From NCBI GenBank assembly GCA_016787105.1, contig JAEUVI010000333.1, positions 1-5,697 of the forward strand: a stretch of DNA of 5,697 nt, given 5' to 3'. Below are positions 4,777 through 5,697 of this stretch, in pieces. The notes under the pieces were generated by a model that was given only the letters and a program-made list of their open reading frames with translations, had not been told where the DNA came from and searched no databases. The position numbers were made by a program, and so were the translations under genes. Each line of letters opens with the position of its first letter. The stretch's first letter is position 1. This DNA comes from Chitinophagaceae bacterium (GTDB lineage Bacteria > Bacteroidota > Bacteroidia > Chitinophagales > Chitinophagaceae).

Positions 4777-5697
4777 ATGAGTATTCAATGGAAAGGCGTA
4801 TTTCCCGCCCTTACAACAAAATTCACAAAAGATGATAAACTGGACCTTCCGCTTTTTACAAAAAATGTAGAAGCGCAGATTGAAGCAGGTATTGATGGTA
4901 TAATACTTGGCGGTACGCTTGGAGAAGCCAGTGTATTGACTACTGCAGAAAAAGAAACTCTTGTAAAACATGCTGTTGAAATAGTGAATGGACGCATACC
5001 TGTTGTATTAAATATCGCCGAAGGCGCTACACGTGAAGCACTGCAACAAGCTGAGTATGCAGCAGCTTGGGGTGCAGAAGGATTGATGATGTTGCCGCCC
5101 ATGCGTTATAAAAGTGACCATCGTGAAACAGTAACTTACTTCAAAACGGTAGCAGATGCGACTGATCTTCCGATAATGATTTATAATAATCCCGTTGATT
5201 ATAAAACGGAAGTTACACTTGATATGTTTGAAGAATTGCTGGAATGCAGCAATATCCAGGCAGTAAAAGAGTCAACAAGAATTGTTTCGAATGTTACACA
5301 TTTGAAAAATCGTTTTGGTGATCGCCTGAAAGTATTATGCGGTGTAGATACAATCGCGATGGAAGAAATGGTAATGGGCGCTGAAGGCTGGGTTGGTGGT
5401 TTAGTGTGTGCTTTCCCTGAAGAAACTGTTGCTATTTACCGTTTGGTAAAAGCGGGACAGATTGAAGAAGCATTGAAAATACATCGCTGGTTTCTGCCAT
5501 TGCTTGAGCTGGATTTACATGCAAAGCTTGTACAATATATCAAACTTGCTGAAACGCTTACTGGTATCGGCAGCGAATATGTTCGTGCACCACGCCTGAC
5601 ATTGATTGGAAAAGAAAGGGAAGCTGTGCTGAAAGTTATTAACGACGGATTGAAAACACGCCTCACTCTTCCTGATTATCTCAATCTTGAAATTCCT
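4777..5697 (+). CDS. DapA-family lyase/deaminase, probably hydroxyproline catabolism (3' end cut)
   Basis: This is a class I Schiff-base TIM-barrel protein of the DHDPS/N-acetylneuraminate lyase family. 307 codons are visible without a stop, about the usual length, so only a few residues are likely missing. The start is ATG 4777-4779, giving MSIQWKGVFPALTTKF, a typical family N-terminus. The Schiff-base lysine is K164 in AVKESTR, the conserved tyrosine is Y136 in MIYNNPVDYK, and the carboxylate-binding loop is GGTLGEAS at 45-52. Two DHDPS features are absent: the second Thr of GTTGE is L48, and the position of E. coli DapA Arg138 is D141. It is therefore unlikely to make dihydrodipicolinate. 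From memory it resembles Bacteroidota proteins encoded beside hydroxyproline epimerase and a semialdehyde dehydrogenase, which suggests delta1-pyrroline-4-hydroxy-2-carboxylate deaminase; 2-keto-3-deoxy-L-arabonate dehydratase is a related alternative. Both give alpha-ketoglutarate semialdehyde. It is divergent from the peptidase genes and probably opens an operon continuing past the window. Confidence 0.9.
   Translation, partial: MSIQWKGVFPALTTKFTKDDKLDLPLFTKNVEAQIEAGIDGIILGGTLGEASVLTTAEKETLVKHAVEIVNGRIPVVLNIAEGATREALQQAEYAAAWGAEGLMMLPPMRYKSDHRETVTYFKTVADATDLPIMIYNNPVDYKTEVTLDMFEELLECSNIQAVKESTRIVSNVTHLKNRFGDRLKVLCGVDTIAMEEMVMGAEGWVGGLVCAFPEETVAIYRLVKAGQIEEALKIHRWFLPLLELDLHAKLVQYIKLAETLTGIGSEYVRAPRLTLIGKEREAVLKVINDGLKTRLTLPDYLNLEIP

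Noticed and set aside
4744..5102. Minus-strand open frames of 75 and 105 codons opposite the DapA-family gene
   Set aside because: They are antisense to a well-supported gene with intact catalytic motifs; their translations are low-complexity (Ser/Ala or Phe/Cys rich) and resemble no family.
5436..5666. Minus-strand open frame of 76 codons
   Set aside because: It is antisense to the C-terminal part of the DapA-family gene and has no motif or start context of its own.

Overview
The window looks like chromosomal DNA of a Bacteroidota species, probably of the Chitinophagaceae or a related group. The base composition is AT-rich. Starts lack Shine-Dalgarno sequences and have A-rich leaders instead. 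Several gaps contain matches to the Bacteroidota -7 element TAnnTTTG. The proteins (AMP_N/M24B aminopeptidase, secreted M1 peptidase, cupin-AraC regulator, DapA-family enzyme) read like members of that phylum. No mobile element, CRISPR array, tRNA or rRNA was seen.

Layout: bases 1-158 (minus) hold the first 52 residues of a ribulokinase (AraB), cut by the window edge. A 202-bp gap with an AT-rich dyad (210-236) follows. An AraC-family regulator lies at 361-1239 (minus), an aminopeptidase P (Xaa-Pro aminopeptidase) at 1345-2736 (minus), and a secreted M1-family metallopeptidase at 2792-4477 (minus). The short gaps between them hold a perfect 11-bp inverted repeat (1267-1292) and a perfect 18-bp palindrome (2760-2777). 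A 299-bp divergent control region (4478-4776) separates these from a plus-strand DapA-family lyase/deaminase at 4777-5697, which runs off the right edge nearly complete.

Working together (inference): the DapA-family protein keeps the Schiff-base lysine (K164) and the conserved tyrosine (Y136) but lacks DHDPS substrate residues, so it is probably not lysine-biosynthetic DapA. It resembles Bacteroidota enzymes associated with hydroxyproline catabolism (delta1-pyrroline-4-hydroxy-2-carboxylate deaminase type). A neighbouring Xaa-Pro aminopeptidase, a secreted peptidase and an AraC regulator fit a locus for using (hydroxy)proline-rich peptides. Ribulokinase next door raises the possibility that the source is plant hydroxyproline-rich glycoprotein, which carries arabinose, although araB may simply start an unrelated operon. 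All of this is ordinary metabolism. I do not see a clearly novel system; the more interesting points are the control regions and the enzyme's specificity.
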